This document shows positions 1 through 10,204 of a stretch of DNA of 64,000 nt, piece after piece. The notes under the pieces were generated by a model. The model was not told where the DNA came from. It saw only the letters and a list, made by a program, of their open reading frames with translations, and did not search any database. Origin of the DNA: Dermacentor variabilis. Lineage: Eukaryota > Arthropoda > Arachnida > Ixodida > Ixodidae. The position numbers were made by a program, and so were the translations under genes. Position 1 is the first letter of the stretch. Every line of letters starts with the position of its first letter. The stretch covers positions 189,468,067 to 189,532,066 of the forward strand of contig NC_134569.1 of the NCBI RefSeq assembly GCF_050947875.1, given 5' to 3'.

Positions 1-1743
1 ATTCTGTATTCTGTCTATGTGGACGACATTCAAGTAGGTTTCAAGTCCTGTAACCTCGCAGTCTGTGAGAGACAGGTACAGCATGGTTTGAACAAGGTGT
101 CAGGGTGGGCAGAGAAAAATGGATTTAAAATCAATCCTCACAAGAGTTCTTGTGTGTTGTTTACAAGAAAGAGAGGCCTGGTTCCGGACCCTTCCTTAGA
201 ACTGTGTGGACAACAGATACCTGTAAACAAAGAGCACAAATTTCTAGGTGTTATACTTGACAATAGACTCACTTTCGTCCCACACATTAAACATCTGAAA
301 GAAAAATGTCTAAAAACAATGAACATAATAAAACTTCTATCCAAGACTACGTGGGGTAGTGACAGGAAGTGCCTAATGAATCTCTATAAGAGCCTAATCC
401 GGTCACGATTAGATTATGGTGCCGTGATATATAACTCTGCCGCCCCAAGCACGCTAAAGATGCTAGACCCTGTTCACCATCTAGGTATCCGTTTAGCCAC
501 AGGCGCTTTCAGAACAAGCCCGATTGAAAGCCTATATGCCGAATCCAATGAATGGTCTCTCTACCTACAGAGGTCATACATCAGCTTTACATATCTCCTT
601 AAAGTACGCTCTAATCCTGAACATCCATGTTTTGATACCGTTACCGATATGAGGTGCGCTACACTTTTCAGCAATCGCCCCTCCATAAGACAGCCTTTCT
701 CGCTGCGTGTGAAGGAGCTTAGCGATGAAATCCATGTCCCACTCCTCGAGCATCGCTTAATGCACCTAACCAATCTCTTACCTCCTTGGGAGTGGCAGGT
801 TATACAATGTGACATATCCTTTATAAAAATTACAAAGCACGCTCCTGAGGCTGAAATCAGAATGCATTTCCTAGAGCTGCAGTACAAACACTCCTGCGCA
901 GAGTACTACACAGACGCTTCGAAGTCAAATGCCGGGGTATCCTATGCAGCCGTCGGCCCATCCTTCTCGGAATCCGATGTACTGCATCCGGAAACCAGCA
1001 TTTTTACGGCCGAGGCCTACGCATTACTCGCTGCTGTGAAGCATATTAGAAGATCAAAACTTCCAAAAGCAGCGATCTATACAGACTCTCTAAGCGTCGT
1101 GAAGGCCCTAATGTCACTCTACAAACATAAAAATCCCGTATTCAATGAACTGTATTCGGTATTGTGTAAAGCGTATACATCTAACCAGAACATTATAATA
1201 TGCTGGGTACCTGGCCACAGAGGTATCGGGGGCAATGTACTGGCTGATCAAATGGCCACATCACTCACATCACTAAACACTTCTTCTGCAGTTGCTGTCC
1301 CGGTCACAGATCTGAAGCCTTTCTTGCGTAAGAAACTGCGACAACACTGGCAACGCATGTGGAACGCAGAAATAAACAATAAACTGCATGTTATAAAGCC
1401 ACAGCTAGGTTTTTGGCCCTTCCCATCAAAATCACGGCGAACAGATGTCCTATTTTGCCGCCTCAGAATAGGGCACACATTTGGTACACACAATTTTCTT
1501 CTTACTGGAAACGAACCGCCAACCTGTGGTCGATGTGGTGAGAGGCTGACCGTCCTCCACGTCCTCTTGGAGTGTCGCGAAGCCGAACCTGAAAGAAAGA
1601 AGCATTTTCCTCTTGCATATCGTCATCGCATACCTCTTCACCCAGCAACGTTTCTTGGAAAGGAACCGCTTTTTAACACCAAGGCAGTCCTCGACTTCTT
1701 AAAGGATGTAGTTCTACACGTTATAAGCCCAATAAATTCGTAG
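1..1743 (+). CDS. ORF2 C-terminal half: RT palm/thumb, RNase H and CCHC motif
   Basis: The frame is open from the first base; the start lies outside the window. ORF2 copies the element's RNA into DNA at the nicked target. The RT catalytic box YVDD is at about residues 6-9 of the visible part. RNase H follows with all four expected acidic residues visible: the D of YYTDAS (codons at about 905-916), the E of AEAYALL (about 1009), the D of IYTDSL (about 1076) and the D of VLADQMA (about 1240). A C-x2-C-x7-H-x4-C cluster at about 1522-1575 is typical of the C-terminus. No stop interrupts 580 codons, so this copy is much better preserved than the other TE coding regions here. It could be a young insertion. 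No promoter is visible because the 5' half is outside the window. Confidence 0.9.
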   Translation: MLYSVYVDDIQVGFKSCNLAVCERQVQHGLNKVSGWAEKNGFKINPHKSSCVLFTRKRGLVPDPSLELCGQQIPVNKEHKFLGVILDNRLTFVPHIKHLKEKCLKTMNIIKLLSKTTWGSDRKCLMNLYKSLIRSRLDYGAVIYNSAAPSTLKMLDPVHHLGIRLATGAFRTSPIESLYAESNEWSLYLQRSYISFTYLLKVRSNPEHPCFDTVTDMRCATLFSNRPSIRQPFSLRVKELSDEIHVPLLEHRLMHLTNLLPPWEWQVIQCDISFIKITKHAPEAEIRMHFLELQYKHSCAEYYTDASKSNAGVSYAAVGPSFSESDVLHPETSIFTAEAYALLAAVKHIRRSKLPKAAIYTDSLSVVKALMSLYKHKNPVFNELYSVLCKAYTSNQNIIICWVPGHRGIGGNVLADQMATSLTSLNTSSAVAVPVTDLKPFLRKKLRQHWQRMWNAEINNKLHVIKPQLGFWPFPSKSRRTDVLFCRLRIGHTFGTHNFLLTGNEPPTCGRCGERLTVLHVLLECREAEPERKKHFPLAYRHRIPLHPATFLGKEPLFNTKAVLDFLKDVVLHVISPINS

Positions 1744-2055
1744 AGCATCCTCGCTCCAGAGGATGCTGCTGCGATAATTGTTCTGAATAGCACATGCCTC
1801 CAGTCCCTTGTGTTTTCAAGGGCCATATGGAGGCAGTAGTGCTCTAGCATTTCTTATAATCTGCTATATTTTACCTATCGTACCATTCTTTTTAAATGCA
1901 TCTAAATGTTCATAGTACAAGTCATACGTCATCGCCATAATTTTATTATACAGATTTTACGCACTTTATTGCGTATATTTTAAGGCCCCTTTACAGCCAC
2001 GTCACACCAACCTCATAGTAATCATAAGTACATTGCAAACCCATTAGCACAGCCA

Positions 2056-2089
2056 TGGCGCTCTTTGGCCATACCTGGCCCTTGCGCCA
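2056..2089 (+). other. 3'-terminal hairpin, family A copy 1
   Basis: A 34-nt imperfect palindrome with an outer 6-bp stem (TGGCGC/GCGCCA) and an inner 5-bp stem (GGCCA/TGGCC) around a 4-nt loop, just before the ATC tail. It recurs at 2922-2955 and 18035-18068 with changes only in the loop. A role as the RT recognition structure is inference from LINE 3' hairpins in general. Confidence 0.75.
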
Positions 2090-2112
2090 AAAAACCCTAT
2101 ACATCATCATCA

Positions 2113-2984
2113 ATGATCTGGCGGACCAGATGGCCACGTCAGTTGCATCGCACTCTGCTAATTCCACCGCTGCAGTTCCTGTCACAGACCTGAAGCCCTT
2201 CTTACGGAGGAAACTACGGAACCACTGGCAGCGCCTATGGGACGCGGAAACAAATAATAAGCTCCACGTGATAAAGCCACAGTTAGGATTCTGGCCCTCT
2301 GTAACAAGATCACGCCGAACAGATGTCCTATTCTGTCGTCTCAGAATAGGACACACATTCGGCACCCATAATTTTCTACTCACCGGAAATGACCCTCCCA
2401 CCTGCGGTAGATGCGAGGAGAGGCTTACCGTCCTCCACGTCCTCCTGGAGTGCCGGAAAGCCGAATCTGAAAGAAAGAAACATTTTCCCTTAGCATACCA
2501 GCAGCACATGCCCCTTCACCCATTAATGTTACTCGGCCCAGAACCGCTATTTGACACCAACGCAGTCTTAAGTTATCTGAAAGATGTTGTATTGCATGTT
2601 GTTAGTCCCACATGTTCGTAGCGTCTCCTCTCTTCAGAGGATGGCGCTGTGATAATTCTTCTCTTATAGCACGTGCCTCTAGGCCCTTGTGTTTCAAGGG
2701 CTCCGCCGAGGCAACAGTGCTCCAGCTATTTTTACCATCTCATATATTTTCAATTCTATGTCATTCTTTTACGATGGATTTTAATGTTCATAGTATTTGT
2801 CATTAGTCATCGCCATAATTTTATATCACGTAGATTTTATGCACTTTACAGCAACTATTTTTAGGCCACTTTACAGCCAAGTCACATCTCCATAATACAT
2901 CGTCAACATCACCACTTGTCATGGCGCTCTTTGGCCACACCTGGCCCTTGCGCCATTAAACACCACATATCATCATCATCATCA
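2113..2984 (+). mobile_element. Non-LTR family A, copy 2 (5'-truncated)
   Basis: A second family A copy in direct orientation that starts inside the RNase H domain (LADQMATS) immediately after the ATC tail of copy 1. It holds the ORF2 C-terminus, 3' UTR, hairpin (2922-2955) and an ATC tail (about 2969-2984). The 5' truncation is typical of target-primed reverse transcription. Its tail abuts minus-strand Gypsy RT sequence at 2985, so the pair was inserted in, or recombined into, that Gypsy element. Confidence 0.85.
2118..2621 (+). pseudogene. Truncated ORF2 C-terminus (family A copy 2)
   Basis: An open frame of about 167 codons homologous to the end of the ORF2 at 1-1743. It begins with the last RNase H aspartate motif and includes the CCHC cluster at about 2404-2455 (CGRCEERL...H...C). 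It lacks the RT and most of RNase H, so it cannot be a functional ORF2. It is classed as pseudogene because of the truncation, not because of stops. The upstream methionine at 2055 lies in the 3' UTR of copy 1 and is fortuitous. Confidence 0.85.
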
Positions 2985-3376
2985 ACTGCAGGCGTCGTCT
3001 AAGCTCTTAGAATACTTCACCTTGCGGCGCTTGCCACTTTAACTCGACGTCTGATTTCTTGAGATGGGCAAATGGCTCGGTAATGCGAGAAAATTACTTA
3101 ACAAAGCGCCTATAGTAGGCACAGAGGCAAATGAATCTGCGTACTGCTTTCTTTTCGACTGACTGGAGTAATTTCGCTATCTGAGCTGTCTTCTGCGGTT
3201 CTTGACGGGCTCCGAACTTGCTAATGACGTGGCCCAACAACACGAGCTCTTCGTACGCAAAGCGGCACTTATTCGGATTCAGGATTGGCCCGGACGACTC
3301 GATTGCCTCGTCAACGGTTGCAAGCCACCTGAGCTGATCGTGGAAGTTTCTGGCAATGACGTCGTCATCCAGGTAG
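2985..3376 (-). pseudogene. Gypsy element 3, RT palm/thumb fragment
   Basis: Reading the minus strand from 3376 downwards gives a Ty3/Gypsy RT segment: the catalytic YLDD box at about 3365-3376, then a typical Gypsy thumb with LLGHVIS and RRFICLCAYYRRFV-like blocks. Two stops are visible (after RRFV and before ELRRRLQ). The fragment ends at the ATC tail of family A copy 2. Its upstream half lies 14.7 kb away at 18091-20675, because the full-length family A element was inserted exactly at the RT catalytic box. Confidence 0.85.
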
Positions 3377-3377
3377 A
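3365..3377. repeat. Target-site duplication, left copy (family A full-length element)
   Basis: The 13-bp sequence TCATCCAGGTAGA at 3365-3377 matches TCATCCAGGCAGA at 18086-18098 with one mismatch. The two copies flank the family A element. The Gypsy RT reading direction is continuous if the insert and one copy are removed. Confidence 0.75.
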
Positions 3378-3594
3378 GGCCTCACAGGGGCGCCTGCGTC
3401 AGCAGGCGTTTGGTGTGTTGCGACACCACGTGCCCGATCACACGAGGGTTGGACCCTACCGCGTGTAACCGTTCGCGGCTTAGCCGTGTCCGCGGAAAAG
3501 TGTATCCTGGGTATCGCCCCCCCCCCCCCCCCAGGCCGCTGCAGCTAGCGCTGTTCCGCCACCCCAGTAGAAGGGACCATCGAACTCCGGGCCG
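3377..3594 (+). promoter_or_regulatory. 5' UTR / internal promoter region of family A
   Basis: GC-rich untranslated leader between the target-site duplication and ORF1. It contains a run of 16 C at 3517-3532. In LINEs this region carries the internal promoter; no specific element can be proven by eye. Its presence shows the copy was inserted without 5' truncation. Confidence 0.5.
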
Positions 3595-3804
3595 ATGGCC
3601 TCAAAGGTTGCGTTTACTCAGACGAGGCCTTCACCTCAAACGAAGCGCTCGCAAGAGCGCGTGTCCATCGCCTCTAGCGATGCAATGGACACAACCACCA
3701 ATCAGGCGACGCCGCCAGCGCCTAAGGAGCGGCGAGATTCTCGCGATAACTCCAAAAATGAAAAACACCGCATCACGGCACCCGGTAAGGGCTTTGTGAG
3801 CTAA
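3595..3804 (+). CDS. Family A ORF1, small basic protein
   Basis: An intact 69-codon frame starting MASKVAFTQTRPSPQ and ending GKGFVS. It is rich in Ser, Thr, Pro and Lys/Arg, with no zinc knuckle or membrane segment visible. By position it is ORF1 of the family A LINE, 42 bp upstream of the ORF2 start. It is short for a LINE ORF1, so it may be the preserved N-terminal part of a longer product or a genuinely reduced ORF1. An overlapping frame at 3410-3799 is regarded as a shadow. Confidence 0.6.
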   Translation: MASKVAFTQTRPSPQTKRSQERVSIASSDAMDTTTNQATPPAPKERRDSRDNSKNEKHRITAPGKGFVS

Positions 3805-3846
3805 CTCCCCTTTCTTAAAACACACAGCACAAAAACCAAATTTAAC

Positions 3847-5261
3847 ATGGGTACACAAATAATACACTCGAATGTCAGAGGTCTCCTGCACAGTCTATAT
3901 GAAATTAAAGAACTCCTACATAGGTATAGTCCAAAGGTGCTCTGTGTTCAAGAAACACATCTCAAACATACGCAAACAACTTTCCACCGACAAAGACCGC
4001 GATGAGACTGTCGTGTCATCCGGTGGTGTAGCTATCACTGTCAACATATCTTATTTTTAATTCCCGGCAAGCTTAATTCCCGGCAGGTGTTGCCTGCCCG
4101 GAATTAAACTTCGTACGCCCTTAGAGGCAGTTGCTGCCTGAGGGTTTTTGTATGGCAAGCTAGTCACTATCAGCTCTTTATACATCCCTCCTAATTATCA
4201 GCTTACTAAAACCGAATTTCAAAACTACATACATGAACGTCCGGCTCCATACATAGCTGTCGGATACGTACATAACACATTGTGGGGACACTCTCGTTGC
4301 AATGCGAGAGGTATCCTAATTCAAAACTGTCTTTTTTCCTCAGGAGTCCACATATTTAATAAAAAAGAGCCAACGTACCGCAGGGTGGCACATAATACAT
4401 ACTCCTCCATAGATTTAAGCTTCGTGTCGAGTACACTAATGCCGTACCTATAGTGGTCCGTTCTCATGAACCCCTTTGAAAGCGACCACTTCTCAGTTAT
4501 GTTAAACTTAACAAAACAGTATGGATGCTTGCCACACGCTCCCCGGTGGAAGGTTGAATCAGCTAACTGGAAACTTTTCCGAGAGCTAACATATATAATC
4601 TGGCATGAAAATGACTGTTTTAATAGAGACGATGCTGTGGCGTATATAAGGGGCTTTATCATTGAGGCTGCCACAACATGCATCCGTCGAACTAACGGAC
4701 TGTCAAATAAGCGTCGTATCCCATGGTAGAATGAAGACTGTAAAAATGCAGGGATAAACTGAAACAAAGCTTGTGGACGACTTCGCCACTTTTAAACCGC
4801 CGAAAACTTGATTACCTTTAAACAAATAAAGGTTCAGGGTAGAACACGTCGACGTGCTAAAATGGAGGGTTGGGAGAAGTACATCTCTGGTATACCTTCC
4901 TACAAGGACGAGAACCAAAATGGAATAGGGTAAATAAATTATTAGCCCGCCAGACACGTCCTCTACCCTCAGTAACTATCCTAGGTGATAGCCTGGAATA
5001 TCAGGCGGATTGTCTAGGCGAACACTTTCGATATGTTTCCAGTGCATCTTACTATACAGAAACTTTCCTGAAGTTCAAAGAACGTGAAGAGATACAGCCC
5101 CTTAAATCGCAAAGCTTATCGAGTGAGGCTTGCAATCGTCCATTTAGCTTAGCTGAACTTAAGGCATCTCTCGCTTATCGCCAAAAGTCGGCTCCAGGCG
5201 GCGATCGTACTATGTATGAAATGATTAGGTACCTACACCCTTAAGCACTGAAAACGCTCCT
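3847..5261 (+). pseudogene. Family A ORF2, 5' part: APE-type endonuclease and start of RT
   Basis: Begins with MGTQIIHSNVRGLLHS, the usual AP-endonuclease opening, followed by the VLCVQETHL block with its catalytic Glu. The frame then breaks at about 4000 and again repeatedly. The YIPPNYQLT block is at about 4175. The strand that normally carries GDFN reads VGYVHNTLWG, so the catalytic Asp/Asn box is lost. The SDHFSVML block (about 4484) keeps the SDH motif. RT begins at about 5180 with SAPGGDR and is cut at 5261 by the DNA transposon. Several stops confirm that it is dead. Confidence 0.85.
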
Positions 5262-5932
5262 GGGTCAACGCGAAACGTCCCAGACCCCTAAAGCGACCGT
5301 GGTTGATCTTCCTGAAAAAATTTGGGTTAGATCTCTTTTGTGTGAAGGTCTTCCCAAGGTATTTTCGTCGAAAAAAGTTCTTTTTATTCACGTGAGCGCT
5401 CTCTGAAGTTTGCGAGAAGAAGCAAAAGTTGGTTGTAGGTATTTTGTTTATTCAAGTCTGAAAGCAGATGCAATTACAAACTTTATTTTAGAACGTTATA
5501 AAGGGATTATTCTTTCATATAACGTAATAATTGAATGTATTTTACAATTTTCCGTATTTATTTGGCTCAGTAAAAAAAAAAGCTAAAGAAGATACGTTTT
5601 CATAAATTGTTTGCATAAACTGCGTTAACTTTTCAGCTGGAATAATATTTCTCCCTTTTCGCCTGTTGGTATAGTGTATGCTAAAAATAATTCGAAATTA
5701 AGAAATACGTTTTTGAAAAACAAATACCTGCAAGTTGGCAAAAATGGCTGCTTTGAAAGATTCAGGTCAAGTTTAGTGACTAAGGATCTCCAGATAAAAA
5801 GATGTCATATAGCTCAACATGCGCACCGACCTCTTAGCTTGTGAAATAGTAATATTTAGATTCGAGTAAATCATGTTTAAAGCAAGAAAAAAGTTTTTTG
5901 AAGTCAGCAACCCATGTCACCAGTAGGCACTG
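5262..5932 (+). repeat. Left terminal inverted repeat
   Basis: Matches the reverse complement of 10205-10875 from the tip through an inner conserved block CAGTAGGCACTGC at about 5921-5933. It is AT-rich internally, with no coding potential visible. Confidence 0.85.
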
Positions 5933-6963
5933 CGTAGGTGCCGCCGCTCTCATTGTCTGCGTGTCGTCTGCTTTCTCCTCGTCTCCACACGACTGCCTCT
6001 AACTTTTCAATACAAACGTACCCACTTACTGCAGTCAACAAAAAATTGATTATTTAATTTTAGTTAATTGGGATGCTGACAGCGATAATTAACATCGCAT
6101 TTTGTGTCCCCCTGGCCACATAACTTATTGGCACAGGTGGTCTTCGCGTGCCTCCCAGTGCCTAACTTCAAGAAAACCAAAGAGCTTAATTTTGAACACC
6201 CGTTATAATTAGTCCATATGGAAATTTTCGACGTCCTTTTGCTTTTCGCTATTTCGGTGCTGACAAAACGCAAATAAAACGGCTTGCCTCAATCTTCCTG
6301 ACGACGTTTGTTTACCCTTACATCTATATTCGTGTGTTTGTTAGATGAGAATAGCGTGATCAACTAACAGACGCAGACGGCGGCAGACAACGCTTCCTTC
6401 AGCGGCTTTTAATGGACTACGTACATACGAAGTTGCAACGAAAGGACATCGGAAATAATACGGTACAGTACTCGGTCCAACACCATGAGGATGGATGTGA
6501 AATCCAAGCTTCAGTTACATGCCTTCCAGCGTCAATTTCTGCCTAATATGAAGGTGACAAAATATTTGTAGCATTAAGTTACGATTTGGAATCTTTGCGC
6601 AGTTCACCTAGAGCGCCGGAACTGAATCAGATTTTCCGCGAGGCTAATATTTGAAGTCATCATCTAACACGATGCTTTCTATATCAATTTCGCGATGTTT
6701 TTGTGAACAGACTGAGGTTTTATAATCACCCCATTTACAGTGCGGCATATATCAAAGTATGTTAGAAATGTCAAAATGTTAGACAATGAGACCAAAAGAA
6801 TGCAATGCAGCCTTGATGGTCCTATGAGCTCTCTCGACCCAAAGAACTCCTACAACACAACTTACTGCAGCGAGCAGCGACTAACAACTGAACATCGTTT
6901 AACCGACATAGGTCAGCGTCTTCTTGCGATGGGCTGGATGACGATGACGATGCGACAATTTGT
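5933..6963. other. 5' interior of the DNA transposon, no clear coding
   Basis: Between the left TIR and the first recognisable transposase-like block. Short frames occur on both strands but none shows a domain I recognise. It probably holds the decayed promoter and N-terminal coding region of the transposon gene. Confidence 0.4.
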
Positions 6964-8122
6964 ATGCAGCACAAGCAACCTTACCTTCACCAATACATTT
7001 CGAAAACAGCTTCGAAGTTGTGCGCAGACACATTCTTTAGACACGCAAAACACTGCCGAGGGTGGACAGTCATGGACAGTCAGGGTGGAACAGGCCTAGT
7101 TCCAGGAAATCGAATCTGCGAAGCTTGCAAGCGGCAGTTGTATACTATTCAAAAGATGGCAAACTTTCTATTGCCAGAATAGCATATCGACGCTCTGTCT
7201 GGAGGTAGTGAAAGTGAGTCTGAATTGGGTGGTACTGGAACAGAAAAGGAGACCTTAGAAAGAGGTGTTGGCAGCAGTATCAAAAGGAAACAACTGCAGC
7301 GCGCACGATACTCTTACGCAAAAATGCAAGTGAAAGAAATTGCGACAAAACGCCAAGGGAATGACGGCTACGTCCCCATAACTGTGCCAATCCCTTGACC
7401 CTTGACAAACAAGAGGGCGATGAACTCCTCCTGAATGATTGTCTGCTTGATGCAAGACCTGAAAAAGAGTTTTCCCAAGAACAAAGCCGAGGAAAAGAAT
7501 ACATTGCCTAACCTTAGCCCTTCAATCTTGGTCTCGTGAAAAATGATGGAGTTCTTTGGTGCACCGGAACGACAAGTTCGCGAGGAAGTGAATCCATCGG
7601 CCAGAGCGTTCTACGAGGATGACTCAACGTCTTATTGCCTACCACGAAAAAAGGACACTGAAAGGCCACCAAAAGCGACTATTGTTGATGGACCTGAAGG
7701 AAATCCGTGAAGAATAAAAGAAGACTTACAATTTAAAGTGTGCTTTCTCAAAGTTCGTCGCTTTGCTTCCTCCACATAGTGTCGTCGCTGGTGGAAGCGG
7801 TACACACACAGTATCTGTCTGCATGAGTCATCAGAACTTTAATGCTTCATTCCGTAGCCTCCAGTAGACAAGTGAAGAGCTCTTAGCTGCACATGTATGT
7901 CGACTTGATAATAAAGATTGCAATTTGGTCAAACGAGCATCCTGCCCTGGCACTAATCACGTTGAGAATCTGCTTCAACAAAGTCTTGCCCATGTCGCCT
8001 AGAGCAGACACAACATACATGTCCAGCAATGGATAAGTGGAGCCTGCTGTAGACCCGAAACCATTGTTTTGACAACAGAAATTCACAGACGTGTTGAATC
8101 ACCTTAATATCCACCATTTCAG

Positions 8123-8970
8123 GCCGAGCAGGCGGCCATCAGCCTTGCACTCCTAGAAGATGATGAAAGGTTGGTATACCGCGGCTCCAAGACGGCAATT
8201 CCGTCCTTCGGAACAGCGAGCATATCCCAGACCGTCGGCACATACATACATGGTAGTCATCACCTCACCCCACACTAGATCAATTGGTTCCCGGCGCGCA
8301 CGGGGACCATTGGAGTGGCCGCTCCCTAACCTCAACGAGACACGGTACACGAGGCCGCATGTGACCTAACTCACTGTGCGAGCCCGGACTCCCTCTCGGC
8401 AGGATAGGATAGCGAGCGCGACCCCCTGTTCACTTACGACGATCTCTCCCAGCATTATAAGTTAGCCAAGAGAACCACGCCGCTACCGCACAAAGCACTC
8501 AATAAAGCAGAAGTCACGTACAGGCGGCTTCAGACGGGCACCTACCCATGCCCGGCCTTCCTGCACAACTTCTTTCCGGACGCGCACCCCTCACAATGCG
8601 TGTCGCTACTGTAAGGCTATAGCTAGCCTTGCTCACATGCTCTGGGGTTGCCCCCTGGCGCCGGGGGCCACAGCCACCAAGGAACAGTGGGACCGAGCTC
8701 TACGCAGCTTGGACCTTGATTGCACAGCTCAGGGCTGTCCATCGGTCCCGCGACGCAGCGGAGGGGCATGGCCTCTCTGTCCCGACGTGTGAGCGGCCCA
8801 CTGCGCGCTAATCGCGTGCACCGACGGACCTCAAGAAAGTTATCCATCCATCCATCCCTCCATCCATACTTCCATCCATCCATCCATTCATTCATTCATT
8901 CATTCATTCATTCATTCATTCATCCATCCATCCATCCATCCATCCATCCATCCATCCATCCATCCATCAG
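8123..8970 (+). mobile_element. Non-LTR family B-like 3' fragment with TCCA-repeat tail
   Basis: A 5'-truncated LINE inserted in the transposase-like gene. It starts within RNase H (AEQAAISLALLEDDE) and runs through a C-terminal block with TYRRLQTGTYPCPAFLHNF (about 8515-8575) and a degraded Cys cluster (8595-8650). It ends in a tetranucleotide tail (8842-8968). The C-terminal block resembles those at 15960-16140 and 38475-38717. TCAG flanks both junctions (8119-8122 and 8967-8970), possibly a very short TSD or microhomology. Confidence 0.8.
8842..8968 (+). repeat. (TCCA)n/(TTCA)n microsatellite, LINE tail
   Basis: Mixed tetranucleotide repeat: TCCA units, a central block of ATTC units, then TCCA units again. 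It forms the 3' tail of the LINE fragment. The [13 protein letters not shown] translations through it are artefacts of the repeat. Confidence 0.95.
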
Positions 8971-10204
8971 TAAGCAGAATGCTCGCAACTTCCGAGAACT
9001 TAAGTTTAACCTAAGCCAACGAGAGGTCGTCGCGGTGTTGGATATCGCGGAAAATTAGTTTCAGTTTCATACTTCAGGACGCAACACAAAAGCTACAATA
9101 CATCCCGTAGTTGTATATTTTCGGAAGATGCAAAGCAACTCTGGAGAGGTCTCTGTGCAGTGTTTCGTTGTTGTTTCTGACTCTCTGGAGCACGATACAG
9201 CCGCAGTAGACACATTTCAGAGTGCAGTGTTCGAAGTACAAAAACAAGATCTGCCTGAAGTGATCTTGAATTCATTATTTCTCTGAAGGAGCATCATCGC
9301 AATATAAAAACCAAAAAAAAGTTTCAGAATCATTGCTGCCATGAGAAGAACTTTCATCTGTCGGCAGAATGGAATTGCTTCGCCACTTCACACGGCAAAA
9401 TACGTGTGCTGCTGTCCGCGTTGCAATCCAGGGTCTGGCAGCAAGAGCAAGCCTGCAGCGGCTGTCTCACAACCAGGTGTATCTCTAGAGAATCTGTTTC
9501 ACTGGGCTAGAAGTAAAATCAAGGGAATTACAGTAATATGGCTACCAAATTTCAAAATACAAGAAAAAAATGAACAGAGCGAGGTTTTAAATTCAGCGTG
9601 GCAACAGTTGTTAAAGGAATGCGACTATTCACAACTTCAGTGTTGGTTTCAACTCTTCAGGTTGCCATCATCTCATACTCAACTGAAGAAGTTGGAGTAA
9701 AGAAGCGGGCATGAAATGAATACTAAGGAGGCCTTAATTTGCCTGTAAACTTTCACGTGTTGAAGAGTTGAACATGATTGCATGAATAAATAGAAGGCAA
9801 CCGACATAGTTGACAAGAAATTTCCAGTTTTCCGGCTCTGATCTCCAGCTGTGAGCGTCTGCGGCCTGGTCAACAGCCGTTTTCATTCTGTTGTAAAACG
9901 GGCGGAAAAGGAGTGAGCATGTTGCCTCCCGCTCTGCCTCCGCAACGAACCGGAAGCAAAATTAGCCATTAACCGTTATTGCAAGACGCCCACATTGATG
10001 CTGTGTTGCCCAAGCTGGCACCTCCGAGCCAAAAAATGACAAGTGGTGAATGGACAAAAACTGGCCAGTTAGAATGTGTTTAGATTGACGACAAACGACA
10101 TAGCCGACACAGCGAACATTCGTTCGGCAAAGAGCCGTACTACATAGATGAGCCCAAAAACTCTCTGACGGCAGATACGCATTTTGCAATGAAGACCGAG
10201 CTCG

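Larger units (their letters stand above)
1..2112 (+). mobile_element. Non-LTR retrotransposon family A, copy 1 (3' part)
   Basis: Three-prime part of a LINE-type retrotransposon that enters from beyond the left window edge. It comprises the ORF2 C-terminal half (to 1743), a 3' UTR of about 370 bp, a short hairpin at 2056-2089 and a terminal ATC-repeat tail at about 2102-2112. The same 3' UTR, hairpin and tail recur at 2622-2984 and 17876-18090, which defines the element's end. The RNase H domain and trinucleotide tail place it in the I superfamily in the broad sense; the exact clade is not determined. A truncated sibling copy abuts its tail. Confidence 0.9.
6964..9705 (+). pseudogene. Decayed transposase-like gene of the long-TIR element (split at 8123-8970)
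   Basis: Segments in changing frames resemble one protein family widespread in invertebrate genomes, which I take to be a transposase. In order: a Cys/His-rich start (CADTFFRHAKHC, then RICEACKRQL, 7030-7140); an acidic/basic linker (7200-7350); a block with FYEDDSTSYCLPRKKD (about 7607-7660); a block with SGTHTVSVCMSHQN (about 7797-7840); a Cys-rich block (7900-8110); then, after the inserted [13 protein letters not shown] and [10 protein letters not shown] (8975-9056, putative first catalytic Asp). A conserved block SDSLEHDTAAVD follows (about 9180-9215), then AEWNCFATSHGKI (about 9365-9405). At 8122/8971 the frame is continuous without the LINE fragment. Stops and frameshifts throughout make it dead. 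The catalytic assignment is inference. Confidence 0.65.

Noticed and set aside
3202..3468. 88-codon plus-strand frame
   Set aside because: Shadow of the minus-strand Gypsy RT running into the family A leader.
8842..8968. CRISPR-like or satellite array
   Set aside because: Simple tetranucleotide repeat without spacers; the window is eukaryotic.
8720..9058. 112-codon frame rich in HPSIH and SFIH repeats
   Set aside because: Translation of a tetranucleotide microsatellite, not a protein.
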